64,000 bases of DNA from Microbotryum silenes-acaulis (lineage: Eukaryota > Basidiomycota > Microbotryomycetes > Microbotryales > Microbotryaceae). The stretch lies in contig QPFY01000017.1 of NCBI GenBank assembly GCA_003665825.1, positions 558,001 through 622,000 on the forward strand, read 5' to 3'. The notes under the pieces were generated by a model, which did no database searches, was not told where the DNA came from, and worked only from the letters and a program-made list of their open reading frames with translations. Position 1 is the stretch's first letter. Each line of letters starts with the position of its first letter. The position numbers were made by a program, and so were the translations under genes. Below are positions 1 to 10,261 of the stretch, in pieces.

Positions 1-836
1 GCAGCCATCAAGGTCGCCACATCAGCGATTCGATCGGCCTGACGCGTGCGTCTTTGTGACAAACGGATCAGATTCAATTTCGAAAAGAGGTAGATGTTGT
101 CCGAAAGAGTTGAGACGAGGTCGAATGATTGACGAGTGAGGTGCAACAAGGTCGAAAGTTCGGGAACGAGACCCCAACTTGATGAGGACAACGACGGGTC
201 ATTCTCAGGATGGGCGCTTTTGCCTTTGCCTTTTCGCCGATTTCGGATGTGGTGGAAGGGATCCCAGGAATGGTAGATGTAGTACGTAAGATCGACTAAG
301 GCGACGAGCCGACGGATCGCCGAGAGCGTCGACACGAGCGCCAATAAGCGGCTCAACAGGGGCGTCGATAGCTTGTGTCGACGTAGGTAGAGCGTGAAGC
401 GGAGAGAGTATTGTAAGACTCTCTAACGAGGGTGAAAGCTTGTATCAGAGGTCGGGTTCCGGTGAAGGTTCGGAATCCTGCTCTCAACGTTACGACCAGA
501 CTCACCAAGCCGGCTTCACGGCCATCTGCTGTCGCAAAGAAGTCGACGGCATGGAACACTTTGGTCCTCCGTTGCGGTTTGGTCGATGGAACAAACTGGA
601 GATCAAGAGGAAGGAGACAGGTTCAGCAACAGCTCGTGCGCCGCACATACACGACGGCGACCGGTCCGACGACTCGACGAGGAGGTCCGGGGGTTGGGGA
701 ACGGCGGACTGACCTTGGTCGTACTACTCGCTACACGGGGCAGCGCGATCGACGATGTAGGAGGAGTTGGAAGTGGAGCCACGAAAGATGGAGCTGGGTC
801 CGAGTTCGTAGCCAACGAATTCGAAGTGGGGTTCAT
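1..836 (-). CDS. PEX11: Pex11-family peroxisomal membrane protein, 3' end cut by window edge
   Basis: Peroxisome proliferation factors of the Pex11 family remodel and elongate the peroxisomal membrane before division. Three exons can be joined in phase: complement(714..836), complement(506..595) and complement(1..422). Introns have GT..AG ends (GTCAGT and GTGAGT donors). Exon 2 carries the motif TADGREAGL and exon 3 continues RVLQYSLRFTLYL, which matches the G-R-x-K/x..LQY start of Pex11 domains. Further on, LLALVSTLSAIRRLVALVD and then a LSDNIYLFSKLNLIRLS-like helix and RRTRQADRIAD fit the middle of the family. About 211 residues are present; the C-terminus lies left of base 1. I chose the ATG at 836 because the longer frame begins with GTG and has a stop just upstream. 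The N-terminal 40 residues are Pro/Ser/Thr-rich and not conserved. Whether it is Pex11 itself or a Pex11C/Gim5-type paralogue cannot be told. Confidence 0.72.
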
Positions 837-2229
837 TTGTGGGGGGTTGATCACTTCCGGCTATCAGGAAAGACGACGGGGTGAGCGTGGGGAGACCGAG
901 CCATTAGACACTGCGCTCTCTCTCAGGGCCAGAGTGGGCCCGGCTGCTCCGGCTGCTAGCGGCTGAATCGAGACGAGCGCGCCGGCACAGTTGTCGTGTC
1001 AGGCTGGGGTTCCCTCCCCAGTAGTAGTACCTGGTGCCAAACGAGATGTGCCGGTCGCCGGAGCAATCGATATCGGGGCCCCGGGAAGGGATTGCTCGAT
1101 TGCCAGCTCCTACGTCAAACACGATACGCTGTTCGGTCATAAGCACCCCACACTCGCCCTGTACCTACGTCATAATGCGGGGATCAAGTGCAGAAAAATC
1201 ACCGGCTTACTTATAAGTTAAGATCCGGGAAGGGACCTCTTTTATCGACGTCGAACTTAGTTATTTATGCATCAGAGCCGACCGACGGACTTCGGCGCTG
1301 TCTCGGCGCTTGCGCGGACCTGCAAGGAGGCGAATACGAAATCGATCAACACAAGCGGTCAGTTACGGGTACACACCGCCTCATTCCCATAATAGGGTTT
1401 CAAAGCAAGCAATCATCCTAGGTATTTCAAAGCCAGCAAAGCCTCCCATAATTTATCCGCCCAATCATGAAGACCGAACCATAGAAAAGCCTGCGAGAGC
1501 GATTTCGATTCCTGGGCCTTGCCTCAGCTTCGGGGCCGCCGCGCCACATTGGTCGGCGGTACGCAGGAATGCGCAGCGCAAGCCGACCTGGAGCCAAGCC
1601 CATCATTGGCTGCGCTCTTCTCCCCGGATCATGCTAGCCGCCCGCGCCGCGCTCTATCTGGCCACCTTTTTCTTGGACGGGCGGGGTTTTAACCGAAAGT
1701 CTGCCTACTATGATGAGGTGTCGAGGAGTTTTTTTCGATGTTTAGAGGGCTAATCGACCGCGGAGAAACTTCCTTCGCGGAGAAATAGATCAGCTGATCA
1801 GGGTCGACGGCGCACGCGGCACGCGGCAAAGCGAGGAGCTCGGGAGATCTCGGGCAGATCAACACTCCTTCTGGCCCAGCGCCGCTAGAAACCTCCAAGG
1901 ACGAGCAAAACTTGCATGACGGATTGAACCACTGGGCGCAGTCCAGCGTCGACGGTAAAATCGCTCCGCGATTCTGGATCACGCGGTTCAGCCTGATTTT
2001 ATTCCTGGGACCCCGCTAGCTAACCCCGCTTTAGCTCGGTCTTGTAGCTCTCCTCAACTTTATCCCCATCTTTCTCCACGTCGTATGCCCCCCCTTTGTC
2101 GATCTCCTTTCTTACGCCTTCTCAACACTTTATTTCTCGAGACACTAGGCCTCAAGTCGCTTTCTGCACGCTTCCTCCTCGTCGCCTCAACACTTCGACC
2201 CCACCGCAAATCCTCAAGTGACCCCCAGC
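837..2229. other. intergenic region between divergent PEX11 and sugar-porter genes
   Basis: No coding exon is supported here; the longer frames look like shadows without family signal. The last 200 bases before the transporter ATG are rich in CT and CTCCTC runs, as in fungal 5' leaders. It probably contains both divergent promoters, but no specific site can be proven. Confidence 0.5.
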
Positions 2230-4756
2230 ATGCCTATTGCCTCGACCACCGACCGCGAGTTTGACAAGTCCGTCGGGACCGGAATGGTCAGCCCGAACCA
2301 GGTCCACAAGACCATCGTTCCTGAGTAAGTTCACTACGTCTTACTGTGCTTGTGTTGTGTGTCTGTGAAGGGGGCACCCCTGCAATTCCCTCCGGCCCAG
2401 CTAGGCAAAAATGTGTCATGTCATGGGGCGCTTCACCATGCGCTCGGCGATCACGCGCCAGTACTACACTCCTCGCACTTCCAGCGTTCCAGGGGGCTGA
2501 GCCGCCGCTTTACATGCACCGAACAGTCCCCAAATGCTGGAAAGAGTCTCGACTCAACTTGGTGAAACGACCGTCAATGATGCCGCCGAGACGGCCAACA
2601 AGGAGCGTCACATGACCATGTGGCAGGCGGTCAAGGCGTACCCCTACGCGTGCGGATGGTCCATGTTGTTCTCGACTGCAATCGTGATGGAAGGTTTCGA
2701 CTTGGCCATGATCAATTCGTTCTTCGCCCTCCCGGCGTTCCAGAGGAAATTCGGCGTTCAGCTCCCCGACGGATCCTATGTCATCACCCCCGAATGGCAA
2801 ACCGGTCTCTCAAACGCTGTGCAAGTCGGTTCCATCTTCGGTCTTATGGTCAACGGATGGGCGTGTGATAGATTCGGCTACAAGAAGACGATCGCAGTCT
2901 CGCTCGTCGCCATCACACTGTTCATCTTCATTACGTTCTTCGCGGTTAGTCTCCCGATGTTGCTCATTGGTGAAATACTTTGCGGTGTCCCTTGTAAGTC
3001 GAGCGTCTGCGCTGTGCGGCCTTCCGATCTGAAACTGACGTGCTCGTTCTTCACTTGTGCTCAGGGGGTGTCTTCCAGAGTTTGACGACGGCCTACGCGG
3101 CCGAGGTCTGCCCCGCCCCTTTACGCCCCTACCTTACGACCTACGTCAACCTCTGCTGGGTCATCGGCCAATTCATCTCCTCCGGTGTCTTGAAGGGTGT
3201 TTCGGGGATGAGTGAAGACAACGAGTGGGCCTATCGAATTCCCTTTGCTTTGCAATGGGTGAGTCTTCCCGCCGCCCACCGTGTCGCTATTTGCTGACCC
3301 GACCTTTTGATCTGGTACACAGATGTGGCCGCTGCCCATTCTTGCCGGTGCCCTCCTTGCGCCGGAGTCCCCGTGGTGGTTGGTCCGTCAAGGTCGTCTC
3401 GGTGACGCCGCCAACTCGTTGAACCGCCTCGGATCCATCTCGGCCGAAGGCTTCATCGACGTCAACGCCAAGGTCAACCAAATGATCTTCACCAACGAGA
3501 TCGAAAAGGAGATCAACGCCGGCACTACGTACTTTGACTGCTTCAAGGGTACCAACTTGCGTCGAACCGAGATCGTGTGCATGGTCTGGATGATCCAAAC
3601 CTTGGCTGGATCCGGTTTCATTGCATACTCGACTGTCTTCTTTGAACGTGCCGGTCTTTCGAACTCGAACGCCTTCTCGCTCTCGCTCGGCAACTACGCC
3701 CTCGGTGCCGTCGGTACGATTTCATCGTGGTGGACGATGCAATGGTTCGGCCGTCGTGACTTGTACATGTGGGGTCTTCTGTCGATGGGCGTCGTCCTCT
3801 TTGCAGTTGGTGGTGCCGGATTCGGTTCCGGTTCGGGCGCTTCATGGGCCGCAGGAGCTCTCATCGTCTTTTACTCCTTCCTGTACCAATTCACCGTCGG
3901 TCCGGTCTGCTACTGCCTCGTCGCCGAGATCTCTTCGACACGCCTGCGCGCCAAGTCCGTCGTCCTCGCTCGCACGTCTTACAACATCGTCGGTATCATC
4001 AACAACATCATCTTCCCTCGCATGCTGTCCCCTCTTTCGTGGAACTGGAATGCCAAGATGAGAATCTCCCCTTTCAATGCTGCCCTCCTTATCCCAGTGG
4101 TGCCACACCTGTCATCTTCGATACAGCTTGATGAGTTCGTTGCTGACCATTATCTCTTGTCAGGCTGGATTCTTCTGGGGTGGTTCGTGCTTCCTGTGCC
4201 TAATCTGGTGCTACTTCCTGTCGCAGAAATGTTCTCGAGTGGTAACTGATGATGACCACGACTCAGTCCAATGAACAGGGACGAGAACAGAGTGGCCAGA
4301 GACTAAGGGACAGACTCGCGGAAGGCTAGAAAGTGAAGCGTAAAGCTAATAAGGAGAGAGATTAGAGACTAGTAAAGTAGGGAGATTGAGCGACTAAGGA
4401 GTGAATGACACGCCGCTAGGCTCAATCCCAAGTACCATAATAGGAACAATAATCAGATGAAGGACGGGACAACCCATATGACCATATACGAATGACACTC
4501 CCGTCTTCCGGAACCCAAGGGACGCAGTGAGTCCAGGCCGTCTTTTCACTGCGCAACACGCCCTCTCCCGCTGCCCCCCCCCCCTTTGCTAATTTCTACA
4601 TACCTCTACCTCTACCTTTCTCCAGCATATTTGGAACTGGACATTCTGTTCACCGATAAAGTTTCTGCTCGCAAGTTCAAGACGACTGCAGTTGACGTAC
4701 GAGCTCACGGACGCTCGAACGAGAAGCATCACGAGCCGACCGGCATCGTTCACTAG
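2230..4756 (+). pseudogene. MFS sugar porter (alpha-glucoside/maltose permease type), disrupted near the 3' end
   Basis: Proton-coupled sugar uptake carrier of the plasma membrane, major facilitator superfamily. Exons 2230..2324, about 2545..2993 (acceptor at 2527 also fits), 3065..3258 and 3323..4057 join in phase. Family marks are GGVFQSLTTAYAAEVCP, the PESPWWLVRQGR motif after TM6 typical of maltose-permease-like porters, and EIEKEINAG followed by TYFDCFKG. The TM12 exon (AGFFWGG..., from 4164) and the motif LPEPKGRT (4505..4526) with its last exon (4626..4756, ending at TAG 4754-4756) are all still recognisable. Two lesions interrupt them. The intron after NAK (4058..4163) has a good branch site (TGCTGAC) and CAG acceptor but begins ATGAGA instead of GTGAGA, and a 279-bp LTR-like insertion sits at 4219..4497. 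Reading through the intron gives a stop at 4247-4249, losing TM12 and the tail. It could still make a truncated protein, but as a porter it is probably dead. Confidence 0.75.
4219..4497. mobile_element. solo LTR-like insertion in the sugar-porter gene
   Basis: The 279-bp segment begins TGTC and ends GACA, as LTRs do, and is flanked by CTTCC (4214-4218) and CTCCC (4498-4502), a 5-bp target duplication with one mismatch. Removing the segment plus one copy of the 5-mer restores the porter frame exactly (tyrosine-phenylalanine-arginine, then LPEPKGR). It carries no coding capacity. Bases 4349-4437 resemble 26917-27003, including GGGAGATTGAG and GGCTCAATCCCAAG. Confidence 0.7.
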
Positions 4757-5253
4757 AACCGGCGTTGGGCGGGCGTGCAGTGGTCCTTGGGTCCTGTGTG
4801 TAGCTTGGAGATGGTGTCTGTAGCACGTTGAGTTTGTTAATTATGTTCAAAATATTACAAGTTTGGGATCAATGAAGGCTAGAATCACCGTCGCAAGGAA
4901 TGTGGGATCGTGTGGAGAGATATTCGTCGGGGTCGGGGTTCTATGTAGAGGGACTCAGGTTGATGCACCGACTTGAAACTTGACGGGCAAGGAAATGGAG
5001 AAAGCGGTCTAAAGTGCTGGGTGTCTGAAAAAATGACACGGTTTGATCGAATTCGTACCTGCAGACAGTTACAGTTGGAATACAATTCGACGGCCATGTC
5101 GGAAATCTCGGCCGAATCGGATCCGGGCGGACTTTCACAAGTGGGGGGTCACCCGCGTCACCTGTCTCGGGCTCGGCTCGGCTCCGCACGCCTTCAGCGC
5201 CCCCATCCGGCCAGGCGCTCTTGCGAGTCTGTGCGCTCGCCGCCACACCGCCC
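4757..5253. other. intergenic
   Basis: The stretch lies between the end of the decayed porter and the next + strand gene. No exon, RNA gene or repeat is supported. It includes the 3' flank of the porter and the presumed promoter and 5' leader of the next gene. Confidence 0.5.
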
Positions 5254-6714
5254 ATGATGCCGACTGCAATCAACAACCAGCCACTGGTGCAACATATTCT
5301 AACACGAGACTTTTCAGGCCGCGATCGTCCGTCCGCTCCGAACAGCACCGGCACCAGTACCGGAAGCGGTGACATCATCACAACGACGACGACGACGACG
5401 AGTTCCCCATCCGCTGCAACACGTCAACATACGATCGCATCCACACCGGTGCTCGTGAGGGCCCTCCCACCTTCGTCTTATCTGGATAGGCTAGGTCAAC
5501 AAGCTTCGAAACGAGCGAAACGGCAACACATCCTCACTGAATCACTCGAGAGCGCTCTCGAAACTCCGATCGACGCGTTCGCTATACCGCTTCCGGACAA
5601 GGCTCATCCACAGCATGCATTGGGGGACGATTCTGAAGTACTGGCGAAACAGAACAAGATGAAGGGGAAAGTGGCGAAGCGGTACGAGAGCTGGGAGTTG
5701 CTCAAGGCGATCGAGAAGAAGCAGCTTATGACCATCTACGACATCAAATCGAACCAATTCGAGTTGTTACTCGAGCCGGTAGGAGGGAGTACACCTCTTG
5801 TGCATGCGATGCGACATGGGCCATCTCGTACGTGCATTCTTACTCGGATGCTGCTTACAATTCCAGGACCTTACCCTCCTCTCCTCGGCTCGCTCACTTG
5901 CCCCAGATCAAGAAGTGGCTATTCTCATCACCGGAGCCCTCTCGAAGCAAGTCAACGAACTCGCCGACCTGCCACCCGAATCCTTCTCCCGCAACGATGC
6001 GACCAAAGCATTATTGCGAGGAATCCGAGTCAACCTCAAACTCGCGATCACGCAGGGTTTGATCTCGGAGCATACGTCGCTCTTGGCTTCGTTCTTGCAA
6101 GTGATTGTCATGTCCGAAGGAGAGAAATGGTTGCAGAAAGCGGGGCATGAAGTGGCTTTGGGATGTCGAGCGGTGAGTCCCCCATGCCTTATGAACAAGT
6201 CGCCCTTCGTATTGATCCGAAACTTTTACGCTTCTCACCTCGAAGGGTCCACCCGGCCGACCGGTGGCAGCAGCGACGACCCTAATCGACAAATGGGTTT
6301 CGAGGGAATTGCAAAAGACCCAAATCGCAGCTGTGGGAGGATACGTTTCCAATTCGATAGGTGACCTCGTCTTGCTGGGGCTTTGGTCGATCGTGATGGA
6401 TATCTTGCCCAAGGAGGAGATGATGCCGTTGTACTTCTTTGCTAGGGATGATCGGATGACAAAGTGGGTACAAAGGAATGGTCATGCAGGTCGAGCTGCT
6501 GAAGAGTACTGACTTCTCTCGTTGTTCTCCTCCTTCATCTTACCCTCGCAGAGCAATGGAGGAACGCGTCGAGGCACTCAAACGTAATGGAGGGTGGACC
6601 AAATTGTCTTCACTGCTGCGGAAACAAATCAATGGCTCACTGGCGGAGTTGAGCAAGAGGACGATAGGAGGGAGAGAACGAGTGGCCGGGTTGAAGAAAC
6701 TGTTAGATAAGTGA
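5254..6714 (+). CDS. conserved fungal protein of unknown function
   Basis: Four exons join in phase: 5254..5827, 5907..6172, 6246..6463 and 6552..6714, giving about 406 residues. The start is the first ATG of the frame (MMPTAINNQ); codons further up are TTG. The first 90 residues are low-complexity (a Thr run and Ser/Pro), then SYLDRLGQQASKRAKRQHIL leads into a helical, well-behaved body: KKQLMTIYDIKSNQFELLL, then GGSTPLVHAMR, GPSHQEVAILITGALSKQV (across intron 1), LLASFLQVIVMSEGEKWLQ and MPLYFFARDDRMTKAMEERV (across intron 3). I believe this resembles a conserved basidiomycete family of unknown function, but I cannot name a domain. No signal peptide or membrane segment is evident, so it is probably nuclear or cytosolic. 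Confidence 0.75.
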
Positions 6715-7124
6715 TGAACCTTGAACTCACCGGATGGAGGGAGTGGTCGTGTCATTCTTGGGTGTATTGTGACATTCTTTAATTTTTTGTTGCATCTTGA
6801 AACATGTTGTACGCATTGACCACGCAAATCAAACCACCGGAATGCCAAAGTATGGGCGGATCGCCCTGGGCTAATCCCCCCTCCCATGACGTTCAATGTT
6901 GTCTCGAGAGTCGAGACTCATGGCAGCAGCATGCGCAAGCTTGCCCGCTAACCTTCTTCACTGGTAATCCGGATAACGGAGATCAATGTCATATGTCCGA
7001 AACACACTCAACCACATCTACCTAACCCACACCAGGACGAAGGGTCGAATCCTATCCCTCCCCTCCCGAAAACTCGAACCTGGCAGCCTCTCCACAACCC
7101 TACTAGTAGTACTACTGACCGCTC
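6715..7124. other. intergenic, convergent gene ends
   Basis: The stretch separates two convergent genes. It contains 3' flanking sequence only. A tRNA B-box-like string near 7045 was checked and has no matching A box. Confidence 0.5.
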
Positions 7125-7760
7125 TCAAAGCATCATCACCCAACACCCCGTAAGACCCAGCATCACCGACTTAACACTCAGATTAAAACCCCTGACCCGA
7201 CTCGCCGAAGACGTACTTCCCGTCGTGGTCGTAGTCGGTGCTGAACCACTCGTCGTCGTCGTCGCGTTCGGACCCATCGTCGTACTCAGTCCCGCTGAAC
7301 CAGTAGAATTTGAGCCCATTGTCTCATTCGAGATGGATGTAGATCCTGTCTGAGACGTCATAGATGTCGCACCACTGACTGAAGTTCGGGAAGTAGCACC
7401 ACCTGCGGTGGTGAGCGCGGTGGAGGTGAAGAGTTGGGAAGAACGCGTCGTCGAGGCGGTGATGACCATAGGGAAAGTCTCGAGGTTGCCGTTATCGTTA
7501 TTGTTACCGTCTAGGAAGAGGTGAAAGAGATGTGGAAACGGGAGTTTGTTAAGTATAACAGGGGTAGGTTAGGTCACTTGGGCTTTCTACAGGTTCTTCG
7601 ACGCGTCGCCCTCTTTGAGTCTTCGCCATGTGGGGGGTTCGTGTACGCGGCCGGTGCATTCGGAGACGACGCCCGAACGCGCCAAGCAGATGGACTGACT
7701 GTTTTGAGAGCTGACCAAGAGCAAAGAGGTGAGTAACAGAAATAGATGTATGATGCGCAT
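7125..7760 (-). CDS. small GPI-anchored Ser/Thr-rich cell-surface protein
   Basis: Two exons, complement(7700..7760) and complement(7125..7510), join in phase through a GTCAGT donor to give about 148 residues. The first exon is a clean signal peptide (MRIIHLFLLLTSLLLVSSQN). After NGNNNDNGN the body is almost entirely Ser, Thr, Gly and Ala with a few N-glycosylation sequons, and the C-terminus is a hydrophobic tail (SVKSVMLGLTGCWVMML) right at the stop, as in GPI-anchor signals. There is no cysteine in the mature part, so it is not a CFEM protein. It is most likely a mannosylated wall or membrane spacer protein. The signal exon could instead use a later donor, which would add a short stretch with two cysteines. 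Confidence 0.6.
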
Positions 7761-8521
7761 GCTGGGGTTGGTGTAGGTGGATGCAGAAACTACTTGTTGC
7801 GGTGCTCGTGTGGGAGCTTGTCACGACGACAAGACTCCAACCCCCCTTCATCGCGGACTCCGCGCACAGACCAAAGTTTCTACCTAGAGTTGAAATAGCT
7901 CATCATGGCCAGCTCACGTGACGTTCCGAAAAAAAATTAAAAAATAATAAAAATTCGTACAAATGTATATCGTTATTGCAAGGGAAGTTTTTCATTGCGT
8001 CAAAAAAAGAACAGCAGACGATCAGTGCTAGGGAAGGGCTTGAATCAGGAATCGAGCTAAACCCAAAGAGTGAGCAAGGAGAAATAGGAAAATCAAAATT
8101 GTGGAAACCCCGGTCTCGTAGCTGTAATGGGGAAGTGATGCACCAAATAGGTGCATGCGGGATATCTCGTGGACCAAGAAGCGTTGCGTTGAAGCGACCT
8201 TGATGGATTGGATGTGAGGACCGAATGACGCTCACACGGAAGGAGTTTATCGTCGAAATGGGTCAAGAAGGGTCGTGCTTTCTGGATAAAGAGTTCTTTA
8301 TGACGAGTGTGGTCGAAGTTTATGCGATGACTGTGATTGAATCAAGATGTATCCGTCAAGCTTCCTTTATAGTCCGTCAGGTAGACAAGGCCCGAGTAAG
8401 AAGATTTAGGCCTTACTCGTCATTACGGCCCAGGCACTGCTCGATGCGAGAATGATGAGAGAACAAAACCGAATGGGGCTGTCAGCAGCCCGAAAACTGG
8501 AGAGCGAGAGCGACAGTGAAC
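7761..8521. other. intergenic
   Basis: No gene is supported. An alternative last exon of the upstream diacylglycerol kinase could lie at 8423..8496 if its final TAA codon were instead part of a GTAAGT donor, but the resulting tail has no family support. Confidence 0.45.
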
Positions 8522-9908
8522 TTACATGAGGCCGAACAATACGGGCAAAGTCAAATTGTCGTCAAGTCCAAAGACGTCGATCGCCTCGGCGACACCGGCG
8601 ATCAACCCACACACAACCGACAAGGCCGGCAACGACAAAGTACTGTACGGATTTTGTTCAGATTCAAAAGGTCAGTGCCATTTTTTTTTTGAATACGTCG
8701 CCGACGCGTCGCATCGCTCTTGAACTCGGCAACACGCACCTATTCGGACTCGGCAACCTCGGCAACCTCGTCGGGTTCTGACTCCTCTGCAACACCCAAG
8801 TCGACGCCTTTCTCGCCGGCAACCACGACGAATCACCTTCATCACCCAACGCGCTGACCGTTCCCCAAAAGTAATACGCCGCCAAGGTCCCCGTCATGAC
8901 GGCGGCGAGCGTTCCGGCGAGGGACTTTTTACGCCCAAAGAGGGTGCCGGAGAAGGGTAGTTTGGGGGTGTATTTGCCGTACAATCGACCGAATATGGAT
9001 GCGGTCGTATCGCATAGGGAAAGCATGACGCAGGATAATGTGGCGATGTCTGCAAGGGGATGACAGAGGGAGGTATAAGCATGCCATCCAGAGAGGGCTC
9101 CGACTGTCGAGCAAATGGCCTTACCTCTCGGGAGGAAGGTGAGGCAAAAGAGGACACCCCCAAAGTAGTAAATTGTCCCATTGACGGATTCTGAATGGTG
9201 ATAATAAGAGGTCAGTTTGGGTGCATCTCCCAACCTGGTTTCCACAAACTGCACCTCGGACGAACCTCGCTCATGTTCCCTCTGTGTGGCTCAAAATATT
9301 CCATCAGCAAAGTATTCCCCAAACCTCGGTATGCACGTCCAAGAACCGACCATCAAATACCCCAAATACTTCTCGTATGTCAACTCGAAGGCGGGGCTCT
9401 TGAACCTGATCAGATCGGCGACGACGATGATGGTCGCGATCAAGAGCGACCAACGCAACAGGGTCGTGACGTTGGGGTGTTGTTGCCAGAGGTAGACGGC
9501 GAAGATGGAGATGCTCGAATGGAGAAGCTTGCGAGGGATCTGGAGGGGGGGTCCAGAGGAAACACGTCAGTTCTTGCTCGGGATGGTCTCGAGAGCGCGG
9601 ATCGAGATTGAGCGTTGAGCAGGGGCCAACGGGGTGTAGGCGAGCGCTTACTTCGAGTCTGTCAAAGCGAAGGACCCGTACGTCCAGTCAGCGTTCAATC
9701 GCACAATGAATGTTCAACGACCCCGCACTGACCCTGATCGAATCCTTCCCCGATCGACTCGTTCGGTGCTCATTTCACGCGACGACGACGACGCCACACG
9801 CGCTGCTGACGACGGTGTATCATGACCAGCTACGACGCCATTCTGCTTGCTCGACGCGTCCCCGTTCGAGGGTTTTGATGCGGTGCTTCGACTCCGTAGT
9901 TCGGTCAT
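8522..9908 (-). CDS. DGK1: CTP-dependent diacylglycerol kinase
   Basis: Dgk1 phosphorylates diacylglycerol to phosphatidate with CTP in the ER/nuclear membrane and balances membrane growth against lipid storage. Six exons join in phase: complement(9733..9908), complement(9652..9658), complement(9347..9539), complement(9125..9190), complement(8740..9049) and complement(8522..8642), for 290 residues, the usual size of the yeast enzyme. Diagnostic stretches are IPRKLLHSS, YEKYLGYLM, VNGTIYYFGGVLFCLTFLPR, LCDTTASIFGRLYG, FGRKKSLAGTLAAVMTG and GLIAGVAEAIDVFGLDDNL. The N-terminal 55 residues are polar and disordered; several hydrophobic helices follow. Exon 2 is only 7 nt long. The protein ends at TAA (8522-8524). 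Confidence 0.88.
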
Positions 9909-10261
9909 GCTGCTTGGGTTCTGGGCAGCGCGTGAACGGTTCCAAGTAAAGGAGCCGGCAGCCGCTCGTGCGAGAGCCGTCTCGATGACCCACGCGCGCC
10001 TGTGACGCGACGGCCCGAGTGCGGCGAAATGGCGGAGAATACCATGCGATGACCCGGACTCAGGCCGGCGAACGGATCGATCGGGTCCAGCATCGGGCAG
10101 CGAGTTGTCAGCGCTGCATTGCGTGAAAACGGTGATACCGCGATGAACCAAGCGTCTCAAGTACGAAAAGATGTGAAAAGCAAGAGTAAAGAAAGATTTG
10201 TGCCAAGACCCCGCCCAGCAGCACGTCGGAATCGAGGTGAAACGCCAAGAATTACTAGTCG
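9909..10261. other. intergenic, promoter side of DGK1 and 3' flank of the SNF2 gene
   Basis: Both neighbours are on the minus strand. The 353 bases must hold the 3' UTR of the helicase gene and the DGK1 promoter. No discrete site is evident. Confidence 0.45.

Noticed and set aside
432..966. Overlapping + strand open frames at the left end
   Set aside because: They begin with GTG or lie antisense to the Pex11 exons, which have phase-correct introns and family motifs.
7040..7080. tRNA-like B box (GGGTCGAATCC)
   Set aside because: No A box or foldable acceptor/anticodon arms at the right distance on either strand.
7511..7699. CFEM-like cysteine domain upstream of the GPI protein
   Set aside because: Only two cysteines can be read before a stop, and a GTCAGT donor removes the segment in phase.
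8423..8496. Extra 3' exon for DGK1
   Set aside because: A GTAAGT overlaps the TAA stop, but the added tail is not family-like and the protein is already full length.
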